Origin: Bacteroidales bacterium
GTDB taxonomy: Bacteria > Bacteroidota > Bacteroidia > Bacteroidales > Dysgonomonadaceae
Length of the DNA: 34,474 nucleotides
Assembly (NCBI GenBank): GCA_012798745.1
Contig: JAAZMQ010000125.1
Coordinates: 1-34,474, forward strand
Direction: 5' to 3'
The notes beneath the pieces were generated by a model. It was not told the origin of the DNA, made no database searches, and saw only the letters and a program-made list of their open reading frames with translations. Numbering within the stretch: the stretch's first letter is position 1; every line of letters begins with the position of its first letter. Below, piece after piece: positions 1 through 10,365 of the stretch. Made by a program: the position numbers and the translations under genes.

Positions 1-350
1 GATTGTCGTTCAAACCCGAAACGGACGATATGCGCGAAGCACCTTCATTGACCCTTATTCGTAGTTTGTTGGATGCCGGTGTGAATGTGCGTGCTTATGA
101 TCCGGCGGCGATGAATGAGGCTAAGCGTTATTTAGGCGAGAGCATTTACTATGCCAACGATATTTACGATGCAGCTAATGATGCCGATGCTCTGATTGTG
201 CCTACAGAATGGAAAGAATTTCGTTTACCCAATTGGGGAATTTTGCGTAAGATCATGAACAATCATCTCGTGGTGGACGGAAGGAACATTTACAATCGCA
301 GTGAACTTGAATCTTACGGATTTGAATACCGCGGAATAGGGCAAAAATAA
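1..350 (+). CDS. UDP-glucose 6-dehydrogenase family, C-terminal part (5' truncated by window edge)
   Basis: ORF open at window start; SFKPETDDMREAPSLTLIRSLLDAGVNVRAYDPAAMNEAK and VVDGRNIY match the C-terminal domain of UDP-glucose/GDP-mannose dehydrogenases. Confidence 0.9.
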   Translation, partial: LSFKPETDDMREAPSLTLIRSLLDAGVNVRAYDPAAMNEAKRYLGESIYYANDIYDAANDADALIVPTEWKEFRLPNWGILRKIMNNHLVVDGRNIYNRSELESYGFEYRGIGQK

Positions 351-382
351 ATTTAATGCGTCTTTATTGCTGAAATGAACCT

Positions 383-1864
383 TTAATAGGCCCGGGCAAA
401 GATAACGCGTTGAACCGAGGGTTTTCCTGTAACCATGCATTTACCCGGAGTTTTATCTTCTTCCAAGGGGATGCATCGGATGGTAGCTTTGGTTTCGTTT
501 TTTACGAGCTCCTCTGTTTCTGGAGTACCGTCCCAATGGCAGAGCAGGAAACCGCCTTTCTCGATTTCCACTTTAAACTCGTCATATGAATTCACTTCGC
601 GTATCTGCGAAACCCTGAAATCGAATGCCTTTTGATAGATGTTTTGCTGAATCTCGTCGAGAAGATTTTTCACGCGATGGGCAATTCCTTCGCAAGAAAC
701 GGTTTCTTTGGTCAGCGTGTCGCGACGCGCAACCTCTATTGTGTTGTTCTCCAAATCGCGTCCTCCCATAGCCAACCGTACCGGAACACCTTTCAATTCA
801 TATTCCGAGAACTTCCATCCCGGTTTTTTGTTGTCGGCGTTATCGTACTTCACACTGATGCCCAACGCTTTTAATTGTTGCATTATTTTTTCGGCCTTTT
901 CATCGATTTGCCGGAGTTGCTCTTCGTTTTTGTATATTGGCACAATCACCACTTGCAGGGGTGCAAGAGTAGGGGGCAGAACCAGCCCGTTGTCGTCGGA
1001 GTGCGACATAATGAGGGCTCCGATCAACCGCGTGGAAACCCCCCACGAGGTAGCCCATACGTAATCGCGATTGCCGTTTTGGTCGGTAAACTGCACGTCG
1101 AATGCTTTGGCAAAGTTTTGCCCCAGGAAATGCGACGTACCTGCCTGCAATGCCTTTCCGTCCTGCATCATGGCTTCAATGGTGTAGGTTTCTTCTGCAC
1201 CGGCAAACCGTTCGGAGGCCGACTTAACTCCTTTGATAACCGGCATGGCCATGTATTTTTCGGCAAATTCGGTATAAATTTCCAAAATTTTTTTGGCTTC
1301 TTCTTCTGCTTCCTCTCGGGTTGCATGGGCAGTATGGCCTTCTTGCCACAAAAATTCGGCGGTACGCAAGAAAAGGCGTGTACGCATCTCCCAGCGAACC
1401 ACGTTTGCCCATTGATTGATTAACAGCGGCAAATCGCGATACGAGTGTATCCAGTTTTTGTATGTATTCCAGATAATGGTTTCGGATGTGGGGCGGACGA
1501 TCAGTTCCTCTTCGAGTTTTGCATCGGGATCCACTACCAAACCGTCTCCTTTGGGGTCGTTTTTCAACCGGTAATGCGTCACCACAGCACACTCTTTGGC
1601 AAAACCCTCCACATGCTCGGCCTCCCTGCTCATAAATGATTTTGGAATAAAAAGCGGGAAATAAGCATTCACATGGCCCGTTTCTTTAAACATCCGGTCG
1701 AGCTGCTGTTGCATTTTTTCCCAGATTGCATAACCATAGGGTTTAATTACCATGCAACCTCTGACAGCTGAATTTTCAGCCAAATTAGCTTTGATAACCA
1801 AATCGTTATACCATTGTGCGTAATTTTCGCTTCGCGGGGTAAGTTCTTTCAATTCCTTTGCCAT
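383..1864 (-). CDS. proS: Prolyl-tRNA synthetase; likely start at 1864 ([22 protein letters not shown]), the longest ORF extends to 1921
   Basis: Class II aaRS sequence: [76 protein letters not shown]. Confidence 0.95.
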   Translation of the reverse strand: MAKELKELTPRSENYAQWYNDLVIKANLAENSAVRGCMVIKPYGYAIWEKMQQQLDRMFKETGHVNAYFPLFIPKSFMSREAEHVEGFAKECAVVTHYRLKNDPKGDGLVVDPDAKLEEELIVRPTSETIIWNTYKNWIHSYRDLPLLINQWANVVRWEMRTRLFLRTAEFLWQEGHTAHATREEAEEEAKKILEIYTEFAEKYMAMPVIKGVKSASERFAGAEETYTIEAMMQDGKALQAGTSHFLGQNFAKAFDVQFTDQNGNRDYVWATSWGVSTRLIGALIMSHSDDNGLVLPPTLAPLQVVIVPIYKNEEQLRQIDEKAEKIMQQLKALGISVKYDNADNKKPGWKFSEYELKGVPVRLAMGGRDLENNTIEVARRDTLTKETVSCEGIAHRVKNLLDEIQQNIYQKAFDFRVSQIREVNSYDEFKVEIEKGGFLLCHWDGTPETEELVKNETKATIRCIPLEEDKTPGKCMVTGKPSVQRVIFARAY

Positions 1865-1978
1865 ACTGTTGTTTACTCGTTGTTTTCTCTTTAAGGATGC
1901 AAAATTACACAAAATCTTCAAATTTGGGAAGTTATTCTGTATAAATAAGTTTTAGTGGATTTAATTTTCTTCTTTTCT

Positions 1979-3457
1979 TCACTTGCCGATACAGAAGTGG
2001 CTGAAGATGTTGCTCAGGATTTCGTCGGTGGTTATCTGACCGGTGATTTCGCCGAGATAGAACATACATTCGCGGATATCTTGCGAAAGAAAGTCGCTCG
2101 ATATGCCTGCATTCAGTCCTTTTTTTACTCTACGAATGGCTTCCAGTGCTTTTTTTAGTGCTTCGTAGTGGCGGAGGTTGGTAACGATGACATCGTTCTC
2201 GCCGATTTGCGGAATGTGTGCCATTTCCACTAAGAGCGCGCGCAGTTGGTCGATGTTTTGTTGCGTTTTTGCGGAAATAAACAACCGCTCTGCTTTTAAT
2301 TCGGGCAGCAGGTGCTGTTTTAGGGCCGCTTTTTGAGGCGAGAGAAAAGAAGCATCTTCATCCGTTGCTTCTTGAAAAGAAGTGAGATAAGATTGTTTTT
2401 GATTCGATTCTTCCGGTGAGATGAGGTCGGCTTTATTGAAAAGCAAAATGACCTGTTTTTTGTTTAGCTTAGGGATAAGGGTTTCGGCTGTTTGTTGGAG
2501 GCTTTCTTCCGGTGATGTCAGATCGATAACCCACAAAACAATAGAAGCCTGTTCAATTTTCTTGAACGTGCGCTCAATACCGATGCTTTCGAGTGTATCG
2601 GTGGTTTGGCGTATACCTGCGGTATCGATGAAGCGAAACAAAATTCCGCCAATGTTTACCGTATCTTCTATGGTGTCGCGTGTGGTGCCGTGAATATCGG
2701 AAACAATGGCTTTTTCTTCGTTCAAGAGCACGTTGAGCAAGGTAGATTTTCCGGCATTGGTTTCGCCGATGATGGCAACGGGGATGCCCTTTTTGATGAC
2801 ATTGCCCAACTTGAACGAGTTGGCCAGTTTTTCGATGTCGCTCTCAATTTTTTCTGTCAGCTTATAGAGTTGTTGACGGTCGGCAAATTCTACATCTTCT
2901 TCCGAAAAATCGAGTTCGAGCTCAATCAGTGAAACAAACTGGAGCAATTCTTCGCGTAGCTTGTTCAGTTGTTGTGCAAATCCGCCGCGCATTTGATTCA
3001 TTGCTACCCGATGCGAAACTTGCGATGTGGAGGTAATCAGATCGGCTACGGCTTCGGCCTGACTTAAATCGAATTTTCCGTTTCGGAATGCACGTCGAGT
3101 AAACTCTCCCGGCTGTGCCATACGTGCTCCGTGCGAAAGAAGCAATTCAACGATTTTCTGCTGGATATAGAGCGATCCGTGGCACGAAATTTCAACACTT
3201 TCTTCGCCCGTAAAGGAATGAGGTGCATGAAAAATGGTGACTAACACTTCATCGATAAGCTCGTCGCCTTCGTAAATCCTTCCGAAGTGCACGGTATTGG
3301 GCTGTTGTGATATCAGTTTTTTTCCTGACGGCGATTTGAAAATACTGTCGGTGAGAGCAATTGCTCCTTCACCCGATAGTCTGACAACAGCTATTGCTCC
3401 CATCCCGGGAGGGGTGGATATGGCACAAATCACATCTTCGTTCATTTCTTCATTCAT
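1979..3457 (-). CDS. mnmE: tRNA uridine-5-carboxymethylaminomethyl modification GTPase MnmE (TrmE)
   Basis: N-terminal DVICAISTPPGMGAIAVVRLSG, GTPase GETNAGKSTLLN and DIHGTTRDTIED, C-terminal CIGK. Confidence 0.96.
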   Translation of the reverse strand: MNEEMNEDVICAISTPPGMGAIAVVRLSGEGAIALTDSIFKSPSGKKLISQQPNTVHFGRIYEGDELIDEVLVTIFHAPHSFTGEESVEISCHGSLYIQQKIVELLLSHGARMAQPGEFTRRAFRNGKFDLSQAEAVADLITSTSQVSHRVAMNQMRGGFAQQLNKLREELLQFVSLIELELDFSEEDVEFADRQQLYKLTEKIESDIEKLANSFKLGNVIKKGIPVAIIGETNAGKSTLLNVLLNEEKAIVSDIHGTTRDTIEDTVNIGGILFRFIDTAGIRQTTDTLESIGIERTFKKIEQASIVLWVIDLTSPEESLQQTAETLIPKLNKKQVILLFNKADLISPEESNQKQSYLTSFQEATDEDASFLSPQKAALKQHLLPELKAERLFISAKTQQNIDQLRALLVEMAHIPQIGENDVIVTNLRHYEALKKALEAIRRVKKGLNAGISSDFLSQDIRECMFYLGEITGQITTDEILSNIFSHFCIGK

Positions 3458-3458
3458 T

Positions 3459-5126
3459 TTAATATCGGAAACTACTTCCGCCGAGAAATTCGCGCAACAG
3501 CGATGTCGGAGGCATTTCGCGGTCGGTGATATAGTTGAAATAACTCAGAAACTTCAGTAAACGGTACGCTTCGGCATATTCGGGTGCCGTACGTGGCACT
3601 TTGGTCAAAATAGGCTCGGCATGACGGCGTATAGCAGCCAATTCGTATATCATGGCCGAATTGAACATCACGTCGGCATATTCCTGAAAAGGGAAAATCC
3701 ATTTATCTTCGCCCCGTCGCACGCTTTCCCAGCGTGCGATGGTTTCCTGAGCAGAATAGCCGCGGTAACGGTAATCACGAACAAGTCGCCGAAGCAATCG
3801 ATTGTCGGCAGTGGGAATCCAGTTGTGGTCGTCCAGTGAGATGGAGGTGAGCGCCGATACATAAATCTTAAATTTGCTATTTTCGGGAATATGTGCCGTA
3901 AGTTCCGGATTCAGTGCGTGAATCCCTTCGATGATAAGTACGCTGTTTGGATCTGTTTTGAGTTTATTGTTTCGGTATTCGCGTTTTCCTGTGATGAAAT
4001 TATACGACGGCACGTTTATTTCCTTGCCTTGTATCAGTGCTAATAAATGTTCCTCCAGCAACTCGAGATCGAGCGCATACAGCGATTCGTAATCTTTTTC
4101 ACCGAATTCGTCCAAAGGCGTTTTGTCGCGATCCACAAAATAGTTATCGAGCGACACCCCTACCGGTTTCAGTAAATTTACGAAAAGGAAAATTTCCAGT
4201 CGTTTACGAAACGTCGTTTTTCCGGAAGAGGATGGGCCGGCAATCAATACCAGACGGACCCCATCATCGAATTTTCGACTAATTTGAGCGGCAAATTCCG
4301 CAATTTGTTTGGATTGATATGCTTCGGATATCTGAATAATTACCGATGCTCGTTTCTCTTGTATGGCTTTGTTTAGATCGCCCACATTGTTCAGTCCACT
4401 TATTTCCAAAAAATGGAGATGTTCACGGAAAACATTCAATAATTTTTCCTGTTTTACTACGGGAGCCAATCGTGTTGGGTTGTTTTTATCGGGAATGCGC
4501 AGCAAGTATCCACCATTATACTCCTGAATATCGAATAATTGGATATATCCGGTGGAAGGGGTCAGGCAACCGTAATAGTAATCGACGTAATTATCCAAAA
4601 TGAGGTAATGAGCATACAGAAAATCGGATGTTTCCAATAGCAAGGCTTTGTCTTCCATACCCCGTTGGCGAAAAAGTTGTACAACTTTGGGTGTTTCTTC
4701 TTCGATGGAAATAAACGGCAGATCGGCATCCACAATTTCGCGCATTCGGGCACGAATCATCTGCAGTTTCTCAGGCGTTATCTCTTCATCGGCTTTTATT
4801 TGAAAATAATAACCGTTCGATATGGAATGTTCGATAAATATTTCCGCATTGGGTATGATATCGTCCACCGCTTTTGCCAGAATAAAGCACAGCGATCGGG
4901 TATACGTGCGCATCGCCGACGAGTCGCTTATATCCACATATTCTACCCTCTTCGGTCGGTAAACCCGGTATGCCAGCGATTCCGTCTTGTTGTTTACTTT
5001 TGCATTGGCAATAAGATAAGGTTTTTTTACCCCAAAAACATCAATGAGTTCCTCTAGTGAGGAGCCCATAGGTACTTCTTTGTACTCACCTGTATTTAAG
5101 CAGTGAATTTTTACGGTTTCTATCAT
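3459..5126 (-). CDS. Nucleoside (uridine) kinase-like protein with N-terminal TGS/ThrRS-like domain; likely start at 5126 (MIETVKIHCLNTG)
   Basis: P-loop LVLIAGPSSSGKTTFRKRL, SLDNYFVDRDKTPLDEFGEKDYESLYALDLELL, TGS-like N-terminus. Confidence 0.85.
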   Translation of the reverse strand: MIETVKIHCLNTGEYKEVPMGSSLEELIDVFGVKKPYLIANAKVNNKTESLAYRVYRPKRVEYVDISDSSAMRTYTRSLCFILAKAVDDIIPNAEIFIEHSISNGYYFQIKADEEITPEKLQMIRARMREIVDADLPFISIEEETPKVVQLFRQRGMEDKALLLETSDFLYAHYLILDNYVDYYYGCLTPSTGYIQLFDIQEYNGGYLLRIPDKNNPTRLAPVVKQEKLLNVFREHLHFLEISGLNNVGDLNKAIQEKRASVIIQISEAYQSKQIAEFAAQISRKFDDGVRLVLIAGPSSSGKTTFRKRLEIFLFVNLLKPVGVSLDNYFVDRDKTPLDEFGEKDYESLYALDLELLEEHLLALIQGKEINVPSYNFITGKREYRNNKLKTDPNSVLIIEGIHALNPELTAHIPENSKFKIYVSALTSISLDDHNWIPTADNRLLRRLVRDYRYRGYSAQETIARWESVRRGEDKWIFPFQEYADVMFNSAMIYELAAIRRHAEPILTKVPRTAPEYAEAYRLLKFLSYFNYITDREMPPTSLLREFLGGSSFRY

Positions 5127-5216
5127 TGTGGGTTTTTTAAAGGTTGTTTCAACTGCTAATATACAGTATTTTTTGTACATAGATACCATTTTCTTTAGCG
5201 TGTGAGCAAAAAATTC

Positions 5217-5224
5217 TATCTTTG
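5217..5224 (+). promoter_or_regulatory. Putative Bacteroidetes -7 box TATCTTTG for the SUI1-helicase gene pair
   Basis: Exact TAnnTTTG match 20 bp upstream of the ATG at 5244; the -33 element is weak. Confidence 0.5.
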
Positions 5225-5243
5225 AAAAAACTTTTCATACAAA

Positions 5244-5585
5244 ATGAACGATTGGAAAAAACGATTGGGGATTGTGTATTCTACCAATCCCGATTATCAT
5301 TATCGGGAAGAAGAAGACAAAGTACAAGGGGAAGCGATTCCCAAAGAAAAGCAGCCCTTGCGTATTTATCTTGATAAACGAAACCGTAAAGGAAAGGCGG
5401 TTACTCTTGTTAACGGTTTTCGGGGGACAGAAGAGGAATTGCAAGCATTGGGAAGATTGCTGAAAATGCGATGTGGTGTGGGTGGATCGGTCAAGAACGG
5501 AGAAATCATCGTTCAGGGTGATCATCGCGAAAAAGTGTTGAATATTCTTCTACAGGAAGGCTATGCCAAAGCAACCATTCTCTGA
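5244..5585 (+). CDS. SUI1/YciH-family translation initiation factor
   Basis: LRIYLDKRNRKGKAVTLVNGFRGTEEELQALGRLLKMRCGVGGSVKNGEIIVQGDHREKVLNILLQEGY matches SUI1/eIF1-like proteins. Confidence 0.92.
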   Translation: MNDWKKRLGIVYSTNPDYHYREEEDKVQGEAIPKEKQPLRIYLDKRNRKGKAVTLVNGFRGTEEELQALGRLLKMRCGVGGSVKNGEIIVQGDHREKVLNILLQEGYAKATIL

Positions 5586-8500
5586 CCGGCAGCAGGTGCA
5601 GCTTATCAAAGCCTCAGCCGGATCGGGGAAAACACACCGACTGACGGCGGAGTACCTTCGTTTGCTTTTTGCTTCGCCTTACAATTACCGTCATATTCTT
5701 GCTGTGACGTTCACCAACAAGGCCACCGACGAGATGAAATCGCGCATTGTGAAAGAGCTTCATCAACTCTCGACCGGAGGTAAATCGGATTACCGGTCGA
5801 TGCTGATGGAGAATTTCTCGTTGAGTGAAATGCGGGTCGACTTGCAGGCAAAGGAGATACTGGAGAGCATGTTGCACGATTATTCCGGTTTTTCGGTGAG
5901 TACCATCGACCGTTTTTTCCAGCAAATCATGCGCGCTTTTACGCGCGAAATGGGGTTAAACGGCGGATACAACATTGAAGTGGATGAAGAGATTTTTCTT
6001 TCGGAGATTATCGACATGATGATCTTTGAGTTGGATAAACCCGAGAACAAAGAGCTTGCCGGATGGTTGCTGGCTTTCATGCAAGACAAGATACAACAAA
6101 ACAAAAGCTGGTCTATAAAGGATGATATTCAGGAACTTGCTTCGGAATTGTTTAACGAAAAATACCGCTTGTTCTCGCAAAGCGACCGCGAACGGATTCA
6201 CGACAAGAAACATCTCGAATCGTATCATCAGAAGCTGATTGAGATAGTACGTGCGTTCGAGGATGAACTGAAAGCGATAGGGGAGAAGGGGGTGAATCTG
6301 ATGGAGCAGTTCGGCTTGCATTATTCCGACTTTAAATGGGGAAAAAAATCGCCTTTTTCGCATTTTGTTAAATGGGCAAACAGCGAAGTGAAAGAACCTT
6401 CTGCCACGTTTATTAAACTTGGCGACAATCCCGAAAACTGGACTACGAAAAACACGCCTTCCGAAAAGAAATCGCTTATCGAGGCGGCTTATATCGATGG
6501 ATTGAATTCCTGCGTGAAAGAGGCGGTATGTCTTTTCAATGATTCTCTTTTTTACTTTTCGGCCAAAACCATTCTCACCTATTATTATACATTGGGTATT
6601 CTCAACGATATTCGAAACCGGCTGACGAAACAACAGCGCGAAACCGGCATATTGTTTCTTTCGGATGTTACCGAGTTGCTCAACAAGATAATCGACGACA
6701 GCGATACGCCTTTCATTTACGAAAAAACAGGCACATTGCTTAAACATTATATGATCGACGAATTTCAGGATACGTCTATTATGCAGTGGCAGAATTTTCG
6801 TCCGTTGATGCAAGAAAGCCTTGCCGCCGGTAATTTCAATCTCGTGGTTGGGGATGTAAAACAGAGCATTTATCGGTGGCGTAATTCCGATTGGCGCTTG
6901 CTCGAAGAGCGAATTGTGCACGATTTTGGGTCGGAAAATGTTTCTATGCATTCGCTTGATACCAACTGGCGAAGCGATGCAAAAATTGTGTATTTCAACA
7001 ATTCGCTTTTTCGTAGTGCTGCTGCACTTTTGCAGGACGACTACAACCGTTCGTTTGAGGCGATGCCCGAAAGTGATTTTGTGCATTATGCGCAGACAAA
7101 AATAACGGAAGTATATACGCACGTTTGTCAGCAAGTTCCTCCCCATAAAAACCCGGAAGAAGGATTTGTCCGTCTTACTTTTCTGAATGCCGAAGATAGG
7201 GATGACGATTGGAGATCGCAGGCATTGGCTCGGCTTCCGAAGGAGATTGAATCGCTGCAGGATCAGGGTTTTGCGTTAAAGGATATCGCTATCCTGGTGC
7301 GTACCAATGCTGAAGCGGTTGAAGTTGCCGAGACGTTGCTTGCCTATGCCGATGCACATCATGATTCGGGATACCGTTACGACATCATTTCCAACGAGGC
7401 GCTTCTGATTGGTAATGCTCAGAGTGTAAAGGCTATGGTGGCACTGCTGCGTTATTTTCAAAACAAGGACGACCGTACCGGGCGATTTCTTGCCGTTTAC
7501 GAATTTTACCGTTTTCATCGGAAATATTTTCCCGATGGGGCGCTGCAGGCCGCTTTCGCCAATGGCGATATAGATTTCCCGCAAGAGATGAGCGAACGCA
7601 TCGAGCAGTTGAGTTCGCTTCCTCTGTACGAAATGGTAGAGGCATTTTTTGCCTTATCGGATGATGCACTCGATGAGAAAGAGAATGCCTATGTGCAGGC
7701 ATTTCTGGATATCGTGCTGAAGTTCAGTACCGATGCTTCGTCGGATGTGAACAGTTTCCTGGAGTGGTGGGATGATAAGGGATATAAGAAAGCCCTTTTC
7801 TCGCCCGATGATCAGGATGCCATCCGACTGCTTACCATTCATAAATCCAAAGGATTGGGTTTTGGTGCGGTCATCATGCCTTTTGTTGATTGGGAAGTGG
7901 ATCATAATCCCAACCATACTACGATCATTTGGTGTCGTTCCAAGATGTCGCCTTTCGACGAGCTGAGTGTTGTTCCGTTGCGCTATTCGAGTGGTCTTAA
8001 AAATACCATTTTCAGGGAAGATTATTTAGAGGAAAAGCTCTTTGCGTACATCGACAACCTGAACCTGCTGTATGTGGCTTTTTCACGTGCAAGGCATCGG
8101 ATTATTGTTTTTGCTCCTAAACCGAAGGATAAAAAGAAAAAGGACGGGATATCAGTAAAAAGTGTGGCCGATCTGTTGTGGTTGAGCGTGACTGAAGAAG
8201 ATATTTTCGATGCCGGCGTCGAGAAAAATGGGTTGACAATTGCATTGAACGATTATTTTAGGTTGGAAGATGAGAACGGTATAGTTGAATTTGGAAACCC
8301 CGACCCGCTTACTTTATCTTCAACGAAAGCGGTTGCAACCACCTATAAGACCGGCAAGTGGCAGTCGGTTCCGTTTTCCGATCGGCTGAGACTCCGCTTA
8401 AACAGTATCGGCTATTTTACCGACGATGGCAGCCGTAATTACGGCATGCTGATGCATGAGATCATTAGCCGGGTGGAAACATTGGAGGATCTGGATAAAG

Positions 8501-8859
8501 CCGTGGAGAAGAAATATCTTGCCGGAGAGATTACCGAAGAAAAGAAAAATGAACTTCTTGTTTCGCTTCGCGAATGGTTGTCAATTTCGGAGGTAAAAGA
8601 ATGGTATTCGGGTAAATACCAAATTCTAAACGAAACACACGTATTGCATCCTGCTTTTGGTTTTAGTCGCCCCGATAGGGTAATGATTAATGACGACGAG
8701 GTGATTGTGGTTGATTATAAGTTTGGAGAGGTAGAAGAGTCGGGATACCTTCGCCAAGTGCGCTATTATGTGCAGCATATTCGAGAAATGGGCTACAACA
8801 ATGTTTCGGGATACGTTTTTTATGTTCGGCTGAAAAAAGTTGTAAAAGTAAACGGTTAA
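5563..8859 (+). CDS. UvrD/REP-family helicase with C-terminal RecB/PD-(D/E)XK nuclease domain (AddA-like)
   Basis: Walker A IKASAGSGKTHRLTAEYLRLL, TFTNKATDEMKSRI, YMIDEFQDTSIMQWQ, VGDVKQSIYRWRNSD, LLTIHKSKGLGF, LNLLYVAFSRARHRI; C-terminal RPDRV...VIVVDYKFGE...QVRYYVQHI. Confidence 0.93.
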   Translation: MPKQPFSDRQQVQLIKASAGSGKTHRLTAEYLRLLFASPYNYRHILAVTFTNKATDEMKSRIVKELHQLSTGGKSDYRSMLMENFSLSEMRVDLQAKEILESMLHDYSGFSVSTIDRFFQQIMRAFTREMGLNGGYNIEVDEEIFLSEIIDMMIFELDKPENKELAGWLLAFMQDKIQQNKSWSIKDDIQELASELFNEKYRLFSQSDRERIHDKKHLESYHQKLIEIVRAFEDELKAIGEKGVNLMEQFGLHYSDFKWGKKSPFSHFVKWANSEVKEPSATFIKLGDNPENWTTKNTPSEKKSLIEAAYIDGLNSCVKEAVCLFNDSLFYFSAKTILTYYYTLGILNDIRNRLTKQQRETGILFLSDVTELLNKIIDDSDTPFIYEKTGTLLKHYMIDEFQDTSIMQWQNFRPLMQESLAAGNFNLVVGDVKQSIYRWRNSDWRLLEERIVHDFGSENVSMHSLDTNWRSDAKIVYFNNSLFRSAAALLQDDYNRSFEAMPESDFVHYAQTKITEVYTHVCQQVPPHKNPEEGFVRLTFLNAEDRDDDWRSQALARLPKEIESLQDQGFALKDIAILVRTNAEAVEVAETLLAYADAHHDSGYRYDIISNEALLIGNAQSVKAMVALLRYFQNKDDRTGRFLAVYEFYRFHRKYFPDGALQAAFANGDIDFPQEMSERIEQLSSLPLYEMVEAFFALSDDALDEKENAYVQAFLDIVLKFSTDASSDVNSFLEWWDDKGYKKALFSPDDQDAIRLLTIHKSKGLGFGAVIMPFVDWEVDHNPNHTTIIWCRSKMSPFDELSVVPLRYSSGLKNTIFREDYLEEKLFAYIDNLNLLYVAFSRARHRIIVFAPKPKDKKKKDGISVKSVADLLWLSVTEEDIFDAGVEKNGLTIALNDYFRLEDENGIVEFGNPDPLTLSSTKAVATTYKTGKWQSVPFSDRLRLRLNSIGYFTDDGSRNYGMLMHEIISRVETLEDLDKAVEKKYLAGEITEEKKNELLVSLREWLSISEVKEWYSGKYQILNETHVLHPAFGFSRPDRVMINDDEVIVVDYKFGEVEESGYLRQVRYYVQHIREMGYNNVSGYVFYVRLKKVVKVNG

Positions 8860-8877
8860 TTTATTCCCCGTCGTTTT

Positions 8878-9717
8878 TTAAACTGTGGATGGACGAATTT
8901 TATTTGTTTCGAAATAATTATAGAAAAATAAGACTTGATATTTTATGGCATTTCCCCAATAATCCCAATTGTGCACACCGGGGCGGGAGATGAAGTCGTG
9001 AGGAATGTTTCGGTAAAGAAGTTCTTCATGCAGTTTTTTATTGACTTCATAAAAGAAGTCTTCTGTTCCGCAATCGATGATAAGTTTAAGCGAATTGGGG
9101 GTGAGTAGATGCAACAGCCCTATCACGGTGTTCTGTTCCCATCGTTCGGGATGTTCACTTTGTTTTCCTAATCGTTTTGCCAGATCCCAATTGTTAGGGA
9201 AGGGCCTGATATCTACCCCTCCGCTCATGCTGCCGGCTGCACCGAAGATATTCTGATGTCGGAATGCCAGGTATAATGCGCCATGACCTCCCATACTCAA
9301 TCCGGTAATGGCTCTGCCTGATCGTGAGGGGATAGTTTTATAGTTTTTGTCAATCCAATTGACTAGTTCGGCAGCGATGTAGGTTTCATATTGAAATTCG
9401 GGGTCAATCGGACTGTCGAGATACCAACTTCCATACGCACCGTCGGGACAAACGATTATCATATCGTAAAGGTCGGCAAGGTCTTTTATGGCAGGTACTT
9501 TGGTTAACCAGCCGTCGTATCGGTCGCTATAACCGTGAAGAAGATAAAGTACAGGAAAGGGTTCATGATGAGAATATAAGTCGGGTGTAATTACCACGGC
9601 TTTTATGTCTTTTTGCATTTTTTGGCTGTGCGTAACAACAGTATCGACTTTTGCTGCTTGGATGCCAAAAGACGCTAAAAAGAACAGGAAAAAAAAGAAA
9701 ACAATTTTAGATTTCAT
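8878..9717 (-). CDS. Secreted esterase (esterase D / S-formylglutathione hydrolase-like alpha/beta hydrolase)
   Basis: Signal peptide; [18 protein letters not shown], nucleophile elbow [17 protein letters not shown]-terminal HNWDYW. Confidence 0.88.
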   Translation of the reverse strand: MKSKIVFFFFLFFLASFGIQAAKVDTVVTHSQKMQKDIKAVVITPDLYSHHEPFPVLYLLHGYSDRYDGWLTKVPAIKDLADLYDMIIVCPDGAYGSWYLDSPIDPEFQYETYIAAELVNWIDKNYKTIPSRSGRAITGLSMGGHGALYLAFRHQNIFGAAGSMSGGVDIRPFPNNWDLAKRLGKQSEHPERWEQNTVIGLLHLLTPNSLKLIIDCGTEDFFYEVNKKLHEELLYRNIPHDFISRPGVHNWDYWGNAIKYQVLFFYNYFETNKIRPSTV

Positions 9718-10061
9718 ATTTTTTTGTTTTGTTCCCGTCGTAGCCCCATTTTAGGTAAACGGCATCCCACGTGAATCCGGTGCCGAAAGCCATCAGGATA
9801 ATATTATCACATTGCGGCAGCAGCATCCCCAAAAAGTGGACACATATTGCGATCTTTATAGTTTACGATAGCCGATATTTTTTCGCCTGCTACCAGAATC
9901 ACTTTTTTGTAACGTCTGGTTTTAAGATGAAACCACTACATGCCCCCCATATCGAAGCAGAATGCGTTTTTGTTGTGATTTTGTTCAGCAACAATGGATG
10001 CAGTGGAGGGGAGAGGATGATCGGGTGTGCTTGCCGCAATTCCGGTAATAATCGCATTCAT
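9707..10061 (-). pseudogene. fabH: Decayed fabH (beta-ketoacyl-ACP synthase III) remnant with internal deletions and frameshifts
   Basis: Manual reverse-strand translation gives ordered FabH fragments in different frames: [113 protein letters not shown]-stop. The 3' end overlaps the esterase start by 11 nt. Confidence 0.9.
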
Positions 10062-10084
10062 TTTGATTTGTTGTTGATGTGATA

Positions 10085-10128
10085 AGAAAAAAAAGTCCCT
10101 TGAAAACATGTGTTTCTTGGGATTTTTT
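10085..10128 (-). terminator. Intrinsic terminator downstream of rpmF
   Basis: Reverse strand TCCC-aa-GAAAC-acat-GTTTTC-aa-GGGA hairpin followed by a T run. Confidence 0.6.
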
Positions 10129-10152
10129 CATTAAACCTTGTTTTGGGAAAAT

Positions 10153-10338
10153 TTATATTGTCGTTCTTTTTTCAATAGCAAGTTTTCCTCTGTAGTAGCC
10201 ACATTCGTTACATACCCTATGATAAATGTGCCACGCACCACAGTTGGGACAAATTGCCAAAGTAGGCATTTTTGCATGATCGTGGGAGCGTCTTTTCCCT
10301 TGTCTTGCTGATGATTGTCTTCTTTTTGGATGTGCCAT
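10153..10338 (-). CDS. rpmF: 50S ribosomal protein L32
   Basis: MAHPKRRQSSARQGKRRSHDHAKMPTLAICPNCGAWHIYHRVCNECGYYRG, with paired CxxC motifs. Confidence 0.97.
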   Translation of the reverse strand: MAHPKRRQSSARQGKRRSHDHAKMPTLAICPNCGAWHIYHRVCNECGYYRGKLAIEKRTTI

Positions 10339-10365
10339 TTTTATATTTGTTTATTTAATTAATGA

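Noticed and set aside
5956-7146. 396-aa minus strand ORF
   Set aside because: Lies inside the AddA-like helicase on the opposite strand; a shadow ORF from codon bias.
9771-10082. 103-aa + strand ORF
   Set aside because: Antisense to the fabH relic; no recognisable protein features.
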